Counted from the first letter of the stretch, positions 17,323-26,320 are shown. The stretch is 64,000 nucleotides of DNA from Thiomicrorhabdus sp. 6S3-12 (GCF_017571475.1 NZ_JAGETW010000003.1:62001-126000), one strand, 5' to 3'. The notes: generated from the sequence alone by a model not told the origin. Numbers and translations: made by a program.

Positions 17323-18819
17323 ATGAATTACATTCAATCAGAACACTTTCCACTAACGCAAAATGGGAGCGTGTTCCCGTTTATTAAACGAACAGTGTTC
17401 AATGATGCGTGTTATGAAGTTGCTAACAATGACCATGTTCCTATTGAGATGGCCATACCCACCGCTTTGTCTTCGGCGGCAATCGCCTTTTCTCATGATG
17501 TTGAGGTGGAATATCCACTCGGTGATTTTGAACCATTAATTTTGTTTTTTGCTGTACTGGCCGGTTCCGGTACGGGCAAAACTCGCGCTCACAAAAGGTT
17601 CTTCAAGCCTATCAATAAATTCTTAAAACATATGTCCATTCTTCAGGGCGAATATGAAAAGGAATACCATGCCGAACTAATGTGCTGGCAGGACACACTG
17701 AACCAAATCAGAAAATACGTTCTTGATCCCGAATCGAAAAAAATTCAACTTTACCTGCATGAAACCAATAAACCAACCCCACCCTACAACTGGGATATGA
17801 TTATTGAGGACAGCTCTCCACTTGGCGCTCTGGAAAAGGCACAGGGCATGAGATCAGTCGCGATTACCAGTGCAGAAGGTATGAATTTTTTTAACGCTAA
17901 AACACTGGACTCAATCGAAAAGTTTTGTGCTGCATGGAGCTATGAGCCTATTAAGGTCACTCGCAAAACGTACAGCCTTGAAGTGTCGGATACAGACATC
18001 CATATTTTTACACCAGTGCAACCTCAATCCTTCTTTAAGCTGCTTGAAAGCAAGGGAGATAAATTGCGTTCGTCGGGTTATTTTGCACGGACGTTATTCA
18101 CCTTTATTGGTGAAAATAGAGGAGGCATCCATCAGGAAAACCACAAAAAACCTGAATTTCGTCATCTTGAACAGTTTGAAGCCAAGCTAACAGTGGGACT
18201 GGATCGCCTGAAACAAAACGTAGAAACGGGCCAATTAAAGAAACGACAGTTAAGGTTTTCTCCGCAGGCATTGCAGAAATGGTTTCAGGTACACAATGAA
18301 ATTCAATTTCAGACCAATCCAAGCACGCCTAATGGAAGATTTCATGGATGTGCTGACCATGCCGCACGTCTAATGCAGAACATTACTCGCGTTGCTGGGG
18401 TTTTACATTGCGTAAATTCAGACTTACACGAAGATGAAATTGATCTTGATACACTGCAAGAATCGATCAATATGGTCGCTTATTTTTCAGACACCTATAG
18501 ATGGTTATTTGTAAAACCACCGCAAGTAATTATGGACGCTCAACTTTTGGATGGGTGGTTGAATTTATACCGAAACAACCTTCCAAACTGTTTCATTCGG
18601 AAGAACTTCATATTGCAAAACGGTCCTAACTCCTTAAGAGGAAAGGATCGCCTTAACAATGCACTTTACATATTGCAGCAGAACAACCTGATAACGATGT
18701 TTTCTGAGGATAAAACGACGTGGATAAACCTTATTCCACATATGCAGCCGAGCATTTTGCCTGAAGCCTTAAAAGATTCGCCAAGAGCTCATCAGGTTCT
18801 TAGCCCATTAGAAAACTAA
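17323..18819 (+). CDS. YfjI family protein (DUF3987)
   Basis: The 498-aa protein has a Walker A motif AGSGTGKTRAHKRF near residue 82, preceded by the hydrophobic strand LILFFAVL, and the long helical insertion QGEYEKEYHAELMCW, which together identify DUF3987/YfjI. Later landmarks are TSAEGMNFF and a C-terminal winged-helix-like region. YfjI proteins are encoded by P4- and CP4-57-like elements next to AlpA and are suspected to be primase/helicase-like replication proteins. The ATG has a GAGG 10 bases upstream. It is followed after 42 bp by the AlpA gene, suggesting a two-gene unit ending at 19117. Confidence 0.85.
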   Translation: MNYIQSEHFPLTQNGSVFPFIKRTVFNDACYEVANNDHVPIEMAIPTALSSAAIAFSHDVEVEYPLGDFEPLILFFAVLAGSGTGKTRAHKRFFKPINKFLKHMSILQGEYEKEYHAELMCWQDTLNQIRKYVLDPESKKIQLYLHETNKPTPPYNWDMIIEDSSPLGALEKAQGMRSVAITSAEGMNFFNAKTLDSIEKFCAAWSYEPIKVTRKTYSLEVSDTDIHIFTPVQPQSFFKLLESKGDKLRSSGYFARTLFTFIGENRGGIHQENHKKPEFRHLEQFEAKLTVGLDRLKQNVETGQLKKRQLRFSPQALQKWFQVHNEIQFQTNPSTPNGRFHGCADHAARLMQNITRVAGVLHCVNSDLHEDEIDLDTLQESINMVAYFSDTYRWLFVKPPQVIMDAQLLDGWLNLYRNNLPNCFIRKNFILQNGPNSLRGKDRLNNALYILQQNNLITMFSEDKTTWINLIPHMQPSILPEALKDSPRAHQVLSPLEN

Positions 18820-18861
18820 TTTTTAAAGATAAAGCCAAATATTTTTAAACTGGAGAAATTT

Positions 18862-19086
18862 ATGAACAGCCCAAAAATCACATTACTTACCCTACGCCAA
18901 CTCATCGAACGCATAGGCCTTTCTAAAAGTGCGATTTACCGTCGCATGGATCCGAAAGAAAAGTTATATGACCCGACTTTTCCTCGCCCCGTAAAAATGG
19001 GAGAAACCACTTCTCGCTGGATAGAGTCAGAAGTTGACGACTGGCTTGAACACCTCATTTGTGAACAACGAGGGAATGCAGCTTAA
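18862..19086 (+). CDS. alpA: AlpA family phage transcriptional regulator
   Basis: The 74-aa protein is a MerR-like winged helix of the AlpA type: LTLRQLIERIGLSKSAIYRRM, then FPRPVKMG and SRWIESEVDDWL. In CP4-57 AlpA activates the integrase/excisionase gene of its element; a similar role as excision regulator for this island is likely. It has a GGAG Shine-Dalgarno 8 bases upstream and is followed by an intrinsic terminator. Confidence 0.92.
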   Translation: MNSPKITLLTLRQLIERIGLSKSAIYRRMDPKEKLYDPTFPRPVKMGETTSRWIESEVDDWLEHLICEQRGNAA

Positions 19087-19093
19087 AAGAACA

Positions 19094-19117
19094 AACGCCC
19101 CAATTTTGGGGCGTTTT
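19094..19117 (+). terminator. Intrinsic terminator after alpA
   Basis: AACGCCCC, AATTTT loop region, GGGGCGTT followed by a T run. It starts 8 bp after the alpA stop. Confidence 0.92.
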
Positions 19118-19202
19118 TCGAAACTAGTATTAAAATATCACGGCCAATTTGCCCTCTCTAAAAAGGTGCGTAAATAGCCGTATTAGAATATTATTCAATT
19201 TG

Positions 19203-19208
19203 TATAAT
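19203..19208 (+). promoter_or_regulatory. Candidate -10 box of the 568-aa gene
   Basis: A perfect TATAAT lies 66 bp upstream of the ATG at 19274 in a very AT-rich stretch after the alpA terminator. No good -35 box is seen at the usual distance, so it may need an activator such as the neighbouring AlpA. Confidence 0.35.
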
Positions 19209-19273
19209 TTCGACATAAATTACGAAAATCAACCTTATACCAAAAACAGATTTTTTATTATCAGAGGCGATTC

Positions 19274-20980
19274 ATGAAAAATTTTTTTAAAACAAAAGCA
19301 ACAGACCAAGAAAATGCTCATGAAGAAGCAAGTACAAATGAACAAATAAACTCTCCTGAACACCCCGCTGCAAAAAAGACTAGCTTCTTGGGGGAGAAAT
19401 TAACAGGCTTAACGGAAAGAGCACAGAATCTTGGTTCAGAAGGATTGGCAAAGTTAAATTCGCATACATCCCAGATATCGGAAACGTTAAACTGCAAACT
19501 TGAAGCAGGTAAAACTCAAATTAGCATTCATGCGGAATGTGTAAAACAAAAGTATTCAGAAATAGATTTTGGCACACTAACTGACATTGACTCATTATCA
19601 ACCACCATTACTACTGCCACAAAAACAGCCTCTGACAATTTAAAAAGATACACCCTTGAAAAGCTTGAATACAATAAAGAAGTCGACGAAGTGCTTAATG
19701 AAATTGAGTCAAACGCATTGCAATCAGCAGATAACATGTCGGATATCTTTGATCGATGCAAAGAAGAAGCTGCAAAACAGGCAATTGCTGTATTTGCGCT
19801 TGGCACAAGCATTCAGCAGCATGATGACACCCTTTCAAGAAAATACCAGAATTTGTCTGAGGACTATGGCGAATTTTCCAACCGTATAAATCCAAGGCAA
19901 CACGAAAACTTCAATAACATGAAAAAGATCAGAGCTGAAGCTCAAAACAACGGCAATTCCCTTGTTAATGGCTATAACAGCTCTGCCCCCCTTAATCCCC
20001 AACAAGCTGATATTGAACACGTTGTTTCAGCTCACGAATACTATAATTCTTTTTTGGCTAGAGCGGGCACAACTGATCAAGAGCTAATCAATGCAATTAA
20101 CGACGAGAACAACCTTATATTTGCCGATAGCTCGGTGAACAGATCCAAAGGACAAACGCCATTAAAATCGTATTTAGAAACAAATGGCACCCCTGGTCCT
20201 GGAGAAAACGATATTACAATAGAGATCAATGGCAAAAGTTATATCGTTGATAAAAACGATACCGATGCTGTAGGTGCACTTGCAGAAGAACTCAAAAATC
20301 AGTTTCAAACTGATGCATTAATTCAGTTCGGGTTTGATGCAATTAAACCTGGATTTCATTTGGCAGCCAAACAGGTTATTGGTCACGTGGTATATGAAAC
20401 CCATGATTTATTTTTTGATGAGTTTAGTGCAATTTACAACGGTAGCGTTGACATATCCGCTGAAAATTATTCATCTTTTGCTCAAGAAAGAGCAAAAGTA
20501 TTCAGTGAAAAGCTTAATACAAGACTTACTGAACGTGGCGTATTGGAAAAGGCCAAAAAACTCGGTATGGAGGGTTTTTTAAGCGGAACACTAAGCACGA
20601 TCCCGAACTTACTTTTATCCATGATTACCAAACTGCCCTCAATGGCGCTGACGATCATTAGAGAATGCACACTTTCTCTTGTTCGATCACTCAAGGTCTA
20701 TCTGAGTGACTCAGAAAGTAAGCTCGATAAAATTAAATCAATTTTATTTGCATCTGTATCTGCAGTATTAGGAATCTATCTAACTCAACAAATTGCTATA
20801 GCTCTTTCTGCGATACCAGGCGTGAATGTTTTTACTTCTGAAATATCTAGCGTCGTTTCCTCGGTAATTGTTGTTTTTACATCACTAGTCGCAATCTACT
20901 ATTTTGATAAACACAAGACCTCTATAATGGAGCGTTTTAAAAGAGCTGATAATCAAAACGGTAGCTTCGCACCTGCTTAA
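19274..20980 (+). CDS. Unknown 568-aa coiled-coil protein with C-terminal membrane hairpin
   Basis: I do not recognise this protein. The first 20-60 residues are polar and charged; residues 60-230 read as long amphipathic helices reminiscent of apolipoprotein-like or LEA-like repeats. A middle region around 290-400 looks more compact. Two hydrophobic segments lie at about 490-513 and 524-544, forming a C-terminal membrane hairpin with a basic tail. The start has GAGG 6 bases upstream. It is isolated between the alpA terminator and the 42-aa gene, the place where such islands carry cargo. A membrane-acting effector is possible but not shown. Confidence 0.75.
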   Translation: MKNFFKTKATDQENAHEEASTNEQINSPEHPAAKKTSFLGEKLTGLTERAQNLGSEGLAKLNSHTSQISETLNCKLEAGKTQISIHAECVKQKYSEIDFGTLTDIDSLSTTITTATKTASDNLKRYTLEKLEYNKEVDEVLNEIESNALQSADNMSDIFDRCKEEAAKQAIAVFALGTSIQQHDDTLSRKYQNLSEDYGEFSNRINPRQHENFNNMKKIRAEAQNNGNSLVNGYNSSAPLNPQQADIEHVVSAHEYYNSFLARAGTTDQELINAINDENNLIFADSSVNRSKGQTPLKSYLETNGTPGPGENDITIEINGKSYIVDKNDTDAVGALAEELKNQFQTDALIQFGFDAIKPGFHLAAKQVIGHVVYETHDLFFDEFSAIYNGSVDISAENYSSFAQERAKVFSEKLNTRLTERGVLEKAKKLGMEGFLSGTLSTIPNLLLSMITKLPSMALTIIRECTLSLVRSLKVYLSDSESKLDKIKSILFASVSAVLGIYLTQQIAIALSAIPGVNVFTSEISSVVSSVIVVFTSLVAIYYFDKHKTSIMERFKRADNQNGSFAPA

Positions 20981-21087
20981 TCATTGTTACATATATTAGG
21001 CAGCGATCAGATTGGCCTTTTCATATTTCTGATTTTTTTACCGTTTCACTTCACTTCACCAAGATGGCAATTATTTCAATAATGAAC

Positions 21088-21107
21088 CCGCAGTAACAAC
21101 ACTGCGG
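21088..21107 (+). repeat. Inverted repeat upstream of the 42-aa gene
   Basis: CCGCAGT-AACAAC-ACTGCGG, perfect 7-bp arms, 24 bp before the start of the small Gly-rich gene. It could end the 568-aa transcript weakly or regulate the small gene; no T tract follows. Confidence 0.45.
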
Positions 21108-21131
21108 ATTACTAAGTCATTGGAGGTAATT

Positions 21132-21260
21132 ATGTCTAAAGCAAACCAATCTGGTCGCCCATCATCCCATCCTGGAAATGGAGGAAATTGGCCAAGCACT
21201 ACCGGAGGCATATCTGGCGGAGGTCGTGGCAACGCGCCATCGAAAGGTAAAGGCAAATAA
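21132..21260 (+). CDS. Small Gly/Ser-rich basic protein, 42 aa
   Basis: This short frame starts MSKANQSGRPSS and ends GNAPSKGKGK. It is almost entirely Gly, Ser, Pro, Asn and Lys with a single Trp, so it is disordered and basic and has no membrane segment or Cys. It is supported as a real gene by an excellent Shine-Dalgarno (GGAGG, 5 bases before the ATG), a clean stop at 21260, and its place after the 568-aa gene. It could bind nucleic acid or the larger protein; no function can be assigned. Confidence 0.65.
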   Translation: MSKANQSGRPSSHPGNGGNWPSTTGGISGGGRGNAPSKGKGK

Positions 21261-21280
21261 ACTAAGAGCCAGGAACAGAA

Positions 21281-22324
21281 TCAATTCTGTTCTTGGCTCA
21301 TATAATTCTTATAGTTCTGCACATAAAAGTGTGAATAATTCTTGAATACCATTGAATGCCCCTTGCCTGGTTTCCAAGATTTAACATCTGCGCCTTTATA
21401 AGGCTTTCGCATATAACGCAACATTCCTTGCAAACCGATTGCAATATATAACCTTAGTATTTCGCTCAAAACTTCTTGCTTGCTAGCATCCCCCATAAAA
21501 CCTTTTATCCACGAAATTGTGTCATCCGAAGTTAATGTTTCTATTCTGGGAAGATGTTTTCCAGATAACCACGTTTTCAACCTTGTTGTTCGATTAGCTG
21601 CCTCAGTTCCAAATAAACTTGGCATTTTTTCAGCCAATTTATCTATTGATGTAACGCCATATTTAGCTTGCCAGTACAAGGCTAACTTTTTCAGCGGCCA
21701 AACCACCTGTCCATCCTTAAAGTCAGGCACAAATTGATCTACAACTGACTCATCTGTAATCTTAAGCCCGAAGGCATCTTTTAGTGAAATTTCATGTGCT
21801 GCAATAATATGCAAGAGCATGGAAAGACTTCCAAATGAAGCAAAGCGATCAACCTCTTCAATAAATGGAATGCGACATTCGCCATAAGGAAGAATTGCAA
21901 AATCAAAGGCGTACTTAGAAGCCCAAAAACACCGATGTTGCAGCTCAACCCCTTGCTGCTCTACACACTTAGATAAAAGATTCGATTCTTCTGCTAATAA
22001 CCTTTCAATTTCAAGAAGGAAATAATCTCTTGGAGATTTTTGCCTAAAATCAAGTAGTAAAGATTTCCAAATAATGTGAATAAAGAAACCTTTTTCTGGC
22101 AACCCGCCATCATACGCACTACCAATATCGGGTAATGCCAGCCTATTCCTCATAGTCGAAGAGATATTCCCTTTAATAAACTCCCTAAACGTTTTTTCAG
22201 AAAATGGTTCCATTCCACTTGCCTTGGCTGCAGTTAGATGTGATTCATATGTGAATACATTAGGGAAACCCAAAACCTTAAAAACAATATTTGGATGTAT
22301 AAAAAAAGTATGCAAAGCCGTCAT
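21281..22324 (-). CDS. Unknown 347-aa protein next to integrase
   Basis: I do not recognise this 347-aa protein. It is soluble, with helical segments and a Lys/Arg/Tyr-rich C-terminus (YMRKPYKGADVKSWKPGKGH). It runs in the same direction as the integrase, beginning 18 bp after the integrase stop, so the two are probably co-transcribed. Genes in this slot of integrative elements are often cargo or regulatory. It converges on the 42-aa gene with only 20 bp between the stops. Base composition is AT-rich like the rest of the island. Confidence 0.75.
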   Translation of the reverse strand: MTALHTFFIHPNIVFKVLGFPNVFTYESHLTAAKASGMEPFSEKTFREFIKGNISSTMRNRLALPDIGSAYDGGLPEKGFFIHIIWKSLLLDFRQKSPRDYFLLEIERLLAEESNLLSKCVEQQGVELQHRCFWASKYAFDFAILPYGECRIPFIEEVDRFASFGSLSMLLHIIAAHEISLKDAFGLKITDESVVDQFVPDFKDGQVVWPLKKLALYWQAKYGVTSIDKLAEKMPSLFGTEAANRTTRLKTWLSGKHLPRIETLTSDDTISWIKGFMGDASKQEVLSEILRLYIAIGLQGMLRYMRKPYKGADVKSWKPGKGHSMVFKNYSHFYVQNYKNYMSQEQN

Positions 22325-22342
22325 TGCCTAAAGAATTTACTA

Positions 22343-23548
22343 TTACTTTATGGAAATTAAATATTCAGACCACGCTGCCATCATTTCTCTTCTGAGATCG
22401 AGATATTCAGCCTTATTATAAGTCCCACGAATCTTGTTGCGCTCCTCATGCGACAACTGCTTTTCAATCGCATCAGGCGACCAGCCCTGCTCGTTAAGCA
22501 GTGTACTGGCGGTATGCCTAAAACCATGAGTCGTCAACACATCCGAACCAATATCAATTGATCTGAGAGCAACACGCAAGCTATCCGGCGTAATTGGCCG
22601 TGTCTTTGATTTCTGACTCGGAAAAACAAACGGGCTATCCGTTCTGACTTCGAGGCACTGCTTTAGAAGAGCTTCAACATAGTTACTCATAGGCACCAAA
22701 TGCTCACGCTTCATTTTCATTCTTGATGCTTCAATACGAATCAGCTTTTGTGCAAAATCGACGTTTTCCCATTTAATTGAAACCAATTCGCTAGGCCGCA
22801 AAAAGACATGCGGTGCCATTTTGAGCGCCATTCTGACGGCAAAACCACCGTTGTAGCTCTCGATTTTTTTGAGAATACTGGCTAACTCTTCATGGGAAGT
22901 TATATGCGCAAATGGCTTAACCACCTCTTTTTTGAAAACATCCTGCGGTAAATCACGGGTTGGATCAAATGGACAGGCCCCCATCCCCACCGAATAACGA
23001 AATACCCGACTGGCATAGCCACGCACTTTTTTGAGCATATTGAGCGTACCTCTGGCCTCAATGCGTTTGAAGACCTCCAGCATATCCATAGCCGTGATTT
23101 TTGAAATATCACGCGCCTCAAGAAATGGCAGCAAATGATTTTGGCAACGCTCATTCAGGTCATTGGCATAATTCTCAGTCCACGATTCAACGTTGTGTTC
23201 GTACCACTCTCGATACATCATCCCAAACGTCTTGATGACAACTTCCTGCGCCACCTGTTCAGGTTGACGCCTTGGATCAACACCGGACTTTAACTGCTCT
23301 TTGAGTTCATCACGAATTCGGCGTGCATCCGCTAGTGAAACCTGCGGATAATTTCCAATCGCCAGCATTGTCGCCTTGCCGTCTATGCGGCAACGGTAAC
23401 GCCACGACTTCACACCATTAGGCTTGACCTCTAGCACCAAACCATGGGAATCCGTTTCACGATACAACTTGTCTTTAGGCTTAAGATTTTTGATTTGTGT
23501 ATTGTTCAGCACCTTGTACTCACTTTTGTTGTACTCACACAGATACAT
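22343..23548 (-). CDS. Tyrosine integrase (DUF4102 / P4-like)
   Basis: The N-terminal arm-binding domain (DUF4102) is seen in TDSHGLVLEVKPNG and WRYRCRIDGK, followed by a core-binding domain and a catalytic domain with Arg in LRPSELVSIKW, HGFRH (H-x-x-R), a later His in QLSHEERNK and the Tyr nucleophile in TYNKAEYLDLR. It is 401 aa from the ATG at 23548; a GTG 18 bp upstream is also in frame, and neither has a strong Shine-Dalgarno. The gene faces away from the tRNA-Ser 3' end, 153 bp off, the usual layout for tRNA-directed islands. It should integrate and excise the element spanning positions 1-23,700. Confidence 0.95.
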   Translation of the reverse strand: MYLCEYNKSEYKVLNNTQIKNLKPKDKLYRETDSHGLVLEVKPNGVKSWRYRCRIDGKATMLAIGNYPQVSLADARRIRDELKEQLKSGVDPRRQPEQVAQEVVIKTFGMMYREWYEHNVESWTENYANDLNERCQNHLLPFLEARDISKITAMDMLEVFKRIEARGTLNMLKKVRGYASRVFRYSVGMGACPFDPTRDLPQDVFKKEVVKPFAHITSHEELASILKKIESYNGGFAVRMALKMAPHVFLRPSELVSIKWENVDFAQKLIRIEASRMKMKREHLVPMSNYVEALLKQCLEVRTDSPFVFPSQKSKTRPITPDSLRVALRSIDIGSDVLTTHGFRHTASTLLNEQGWSPDAIEKQLSHEERNKIRGTYNKAEYLDLRREMMAAWSEYLISIK

Positions 23549-23664
23549 ACTCACTTTTATACTCACAAAAAAGCGGCAAGTAAAGAAATAGATCGGTTTA
23601 AGACGGGAAGACTTGTGAAGGTGAGAACAGGCTTAAAGCCTTTATTTACGCGGAATTTGGGCAT

Positions 23665-23695
23665 AAAAAAACCCGTCTGGGACGGGTTCTTTTTT
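23665..23695 (-). terminator. Terminator downstream of tRNA-Ser
   Basis: AACCCGTC-TGG-GACGGGTT flanked by A and T runs on both sides, so it can end transcription in both directions. It lies 7 bp beyond the tRNA CCA end and would end the tRNA transcript before the integrase region. Confidence 0.85.
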
Positions 23696-23701
23696 CAAAT
23701 A

Positions 23702-23793
23702 TGGCGGAGAGCGGGGGATTCGAACCCCCGATAGGCGATTAACCTATACTCACTTTCCAGGCGAGCTCCTTCAACCACTCAGACAGCTCTCCG
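23702..23793 (-). tRNA. tRNA-Ser (anticodon GGA), island attachment site
   Basis: The 92-nt sequence folds as a class II tRNA: acceptor arms CGGAGAG and CTCTCCG, encoded 3' CCA, a long variable arm and the T-loop motif GGTTCGAATCC. The anticodon loop CTGGAAA gives GGA, reading UCC/UCU serine codons. Its 3' end faces the integrase at 22343-23548, so the 3' part is the probable attB/attR core. No second copy of this end is seen in the window, so the other boundary lies beyond position 1. Confidence 0.95.
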
Positions 23794-23805
23794 AACAGGG
23801 GCTGA

Positions 23806-23834
23806 ATTATACTCAGGTTCATATACCGTGTCCA
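23806..23834 (-). promoter_or_regulatory. Promoter of tRNA-Ser
   Basis: On the minus strand TGGACA (23829-23834) and a perfect TATAAT (23806-23811) are spaced by 17 bases. The start point would fall about 5 bases before the mature tRNA 5' end. Confidence 0.8.
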
Positions 23835-23891
23835 GCCCGAGATTCGATTAGTTTTTAAAAAATCCCGTCACGTTTTACGGACGTAATCAAC

Positions 23892-25682
23892 TCAGTTGAT
23901 TTCCTGCCACCCCGGCTCACCAACACCCCAATTATCGGTTGGGGAATAGCGGAAATAATGCATTTCGCAATTCAAACTCTCGACTCCCGCTGAAAAATCT
24001 TCTACCGGGCCAAGAAGGAAAATACCTAAACGATCAACCAGACTGGGCGGTTCAACTCTCGGCAAACCACTCTCGTCATCGGCCAATAAATAATTACAGC
24101 TCTGGTAGGATCCGTTATTACCGTTATACAGACAACGCTGCGGAGCCACATTAGTCGAGTCCGTACCATAGATACAACTTCCGGAACGACCGATATAAAG
24201 AGGATCATGAACAAGTACATTTGGATCCAGCAAGTCATCTAACACCGCTTCCAATCCGTCGGAGGAAAGGCCAAGACCGCCAAGCAATCCGTCAAGTAAG
24301 GCTGCCAACGGGTTTAGCAAAGGACCAAGCAGCTGAAACAGAGGATCTGTCAGCGTATTAAGCAGCGCCCCAACTTGCGGCAGCAAACTGTCGCAGGGTG
24401 CCGCCAATGCATCGTTGGTCAGACCCAAGAGATCGGTTAAACCGCCTAAGAGTGAAACATCGACATTGGCCGTCAAAAGCGAACAACGGTAATTCTCACC
24501 ATTATTGTCCAGATCGGTGGCCTTTTGATTGGTTGCATCCAGGTTTTCAGAAAAGACCGAACCGGAGCCGGTTTCAGGATTGAGGAGCACCAGCAACTCA
24601 TCCACCGTAGTCAAAAGTCCGGCTTCATTCGACAGCGTATCCGCGCCATCATAGATAAAAATTGGCAGCTGCCCGACACTTCTTAAATAATCTTCTCTGG
24701 AGTAATTACTTTCCGCCAGCAAATTACCGATCAGGCCATTATCCTCTTCGGTCGGGGGAATGGCGATCATCCCCTGACGCTGATCAAGGTCAATATAAGG
24801 GTACTTACTTTCGTCCGCTCTGGATGGATGAGTGGCGGTAAAGCCGTATTCACAATAATTTTTGCGCGCTTCGGAGTTCGGAACCGCTATCGCCGATGCG
24901 ATCGCATCGGCTTCCGCCTCGGTCAGCGAGTGCTCAGGAAAAACTCCGCCCCCCAACAAACCGCCCAGCAAGCCTTTTACCAGCCCCGGAGGTTCGTTCG
25001 GGTACAGCCCGTCGAGAATATCCGCCTTGGTTAGCACTCCGCCGACACAAGTTTCGTAACGCACATCGCAGTAACACTGTTTATCACTCGGCAAGGCGCC
25101 GTAAAGCGCACGACCCTGCGGCGTATAAACGCCCATAAAGTTATCGTTGGTCCATAGCTGAACGGCGACGGCATTGAACTTCGGTAAACTGTCGACATCG
25201 GTGCCGCCGCTGTCGATCATTTCTTGCAGAGCAAGGCGCGGATTACTTTTGTAGGCGCTGAAACCCACGCTCTCGGCATAATCCGGATTTTCTTCTCCCA
25301 GCGCGTAAAAATGCCCGTCAGAGGCAAAATTTCCGAAAGTTATCTCTTTATTCAAGCTTTCGACATCAACGCCATCCAACCCGTCAGAGGAGGCGTCATA
25401 ACCGGCTTGCGCCAGTACGGCATTACTCATCACCTCGGAAGCGGCCAAAGACATACCGCCGGATTCAAGGCCTTTTTTGGTTAGAGCCATTTCCGAACGC
25501 AGAGCAACTTCGGCGACACTTCGTGCGTAGTTATCCAACTCGTGATCAATGATCTTGAGTTTGCTGTACTGCATCACCAGCTCAAAGGCAAACAGGGCGG
25601 CAACAATGCCCCCTACCCCCATCAGAGTTATCACGCCTTTTTGTCTGTGCAACCCGAACTTGTTTGGTAATTCCTTGCGCAT
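23892..25682 (-). CDS. tadG: TadG-like pilus assembly protein
   Basis: The N-terminus has the TadG-type short basic stretch then a transmembrane helix (HRQKGVITLMGVGGIVAALF) and the heptad-like segment KIIDHELDNYARSVAEVAL found in TadE/TadG pseudopilin-like proteins. The rest, 550 residues, should be extracytoplasmic; it has Cys-rich pieces (CYCDVRYETC) and a strikingly Leu/Gly/Asp-rich low-complexity stretch at about 407-485. It is the last gene of the tad operon, 3 bp after tadD, and about 100 bp from the tRNA-Ser. No von Willebrand MIDAS motif was recognised, unlike some TadG proteins. Confidence 0.75.
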   Translation of the reverse strand: MRKELPNKFGLHRQKGVITLMGVGGIVAALFAFELVMQYSKLKIIDHELDNYARSVAEVALRSEMALTKKGLESGGMSLAASEVMSNAVLAQAGYDASSDGLDGVDVESLNKEITFGNFASDGHFYALGEENPDYAESVGFSAYKSNPRLALQEMIDSGGTDVDSLPKFNAVAVQLWTNDNFMGVYTPQGRALYGALPSDKQCYCDVRYETCVGGVLTKADILDGLYPNEPPGLVKGLLGGLLGGGVFPEHSLTEAEADAIASAIAVPNSEARKNYCEYGFTATHPSRADESKYPYIDLDQRQGMIAIPPTEEDNGLIGNLLAESNYSREDYLRSVGQLPIFIYDGADTLSNEAGLLTTVDELLVLLNPETGSGSVFSENLDATNQKATDLDNNGENYRCSLLTANVDVSLLGGLTDLLGLTNDALAAPCDSLLPQVGALLNTLTDPLFQLLGPLLNPLAALLDGLLGGLGLSSDGLEAVLDDLLDPNVLVHDPLYIGRSGSCIYGTDSTNVAPQRCLYNGNNGSYQSCNYLLADDESGLPRVEPPSLVDRLGIFLLGPVEDFSAGVESLNCEMHYFRYSPTDNWGVGEPGWQEIN

Positions 25683-25685
25683 AGA

Positions 25686-26318
25686 CTACTTCTCCGTCAA
25701 AGCATCGACTAAAATCAGATTATTCAATGCTTTACTGTTTAAAGGATCGAGTTGTAAAGCCTGATTGAAATAAGACTTGGCGCTTGCAAAGTCTTTTTGC
25801 AACAGTCGGCTAAAGCCCAGATTATTCAGTGCACTGACACGACGAACCAAAGAATCGCTTTGCAGCCACTGCTGATAAATCGCTTCGGCCAAGGCAAACT
25901 GGTCTTCGGCAAGAGCCATACGGGCATATTCACTTTCATCCTCAATCGAATGGTTCGGCATTTGAATGATCTGTCTCCAGGCTAAAAGCGCCAGATGACG
26001 CTTTTCCTGACCTTCGTATACCTTGGCGAGCATCCGGTACACTTCAATATCCTGATGATTGATTTTACGAAGCTTTTGTAACAGGCCTTCCGCCCGATCG
26101 TATCGGCGCTCTTTAATTTCCATAACGGCCAAATCCAGCATCAGCTCATATTCGGCCTTTTCATCCAGCGAAGTCACCAAAGGCTCGGAAGAGTCTTTAT
26201 AACTCGGAAAAGAGGCGCTTCCCGGCTTATTCGAAACCGTAGTACAACCCGAAACGGATATCGTCAGCACCCAGAACAGAGCTATAGTGCGAAAAAACCG
26301 GAAATTAAACGATCGCAA
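25686..26318 (-). CDS. tadD: TadD-like TPR lipoprotein
   Basis: The 210-aa protein starts with a signal peptide ending in the lipobox SVSGC (Cys about residue 25), so it should be anchored to a membrane. It then has TPR repeats (for example LNNLGFSRLLQKDFASAKSYFNQALQ, about 35 residues before the end). TadD lipoproteins serve as pilotins or assembly factors for the Tad secretin. It begins 2 bp after tadC and ends 3 bp before the tadG-like gene. Confidence 0.85.
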   Translation of the reverse strand: MRSFNFRFFRTIALFWVLTISVSGCTTVSNKPGSASFPSYKDSSEPLVTSLDEKAEYELMLDLAVMEIKERRYDRAEGLLQKLRKINHQDIEVYRMLAKVYEGQEKRHLALLAWRQIIQMPNHSIEDESEYARMALAEDQFALAEAIYQQWLQSDSLVRRVSALNNLGFSRLLQKDFASAKSYFNQALQLDPLNSKALNNLILVDALTEK

Positions 26319-26320
26319 AT

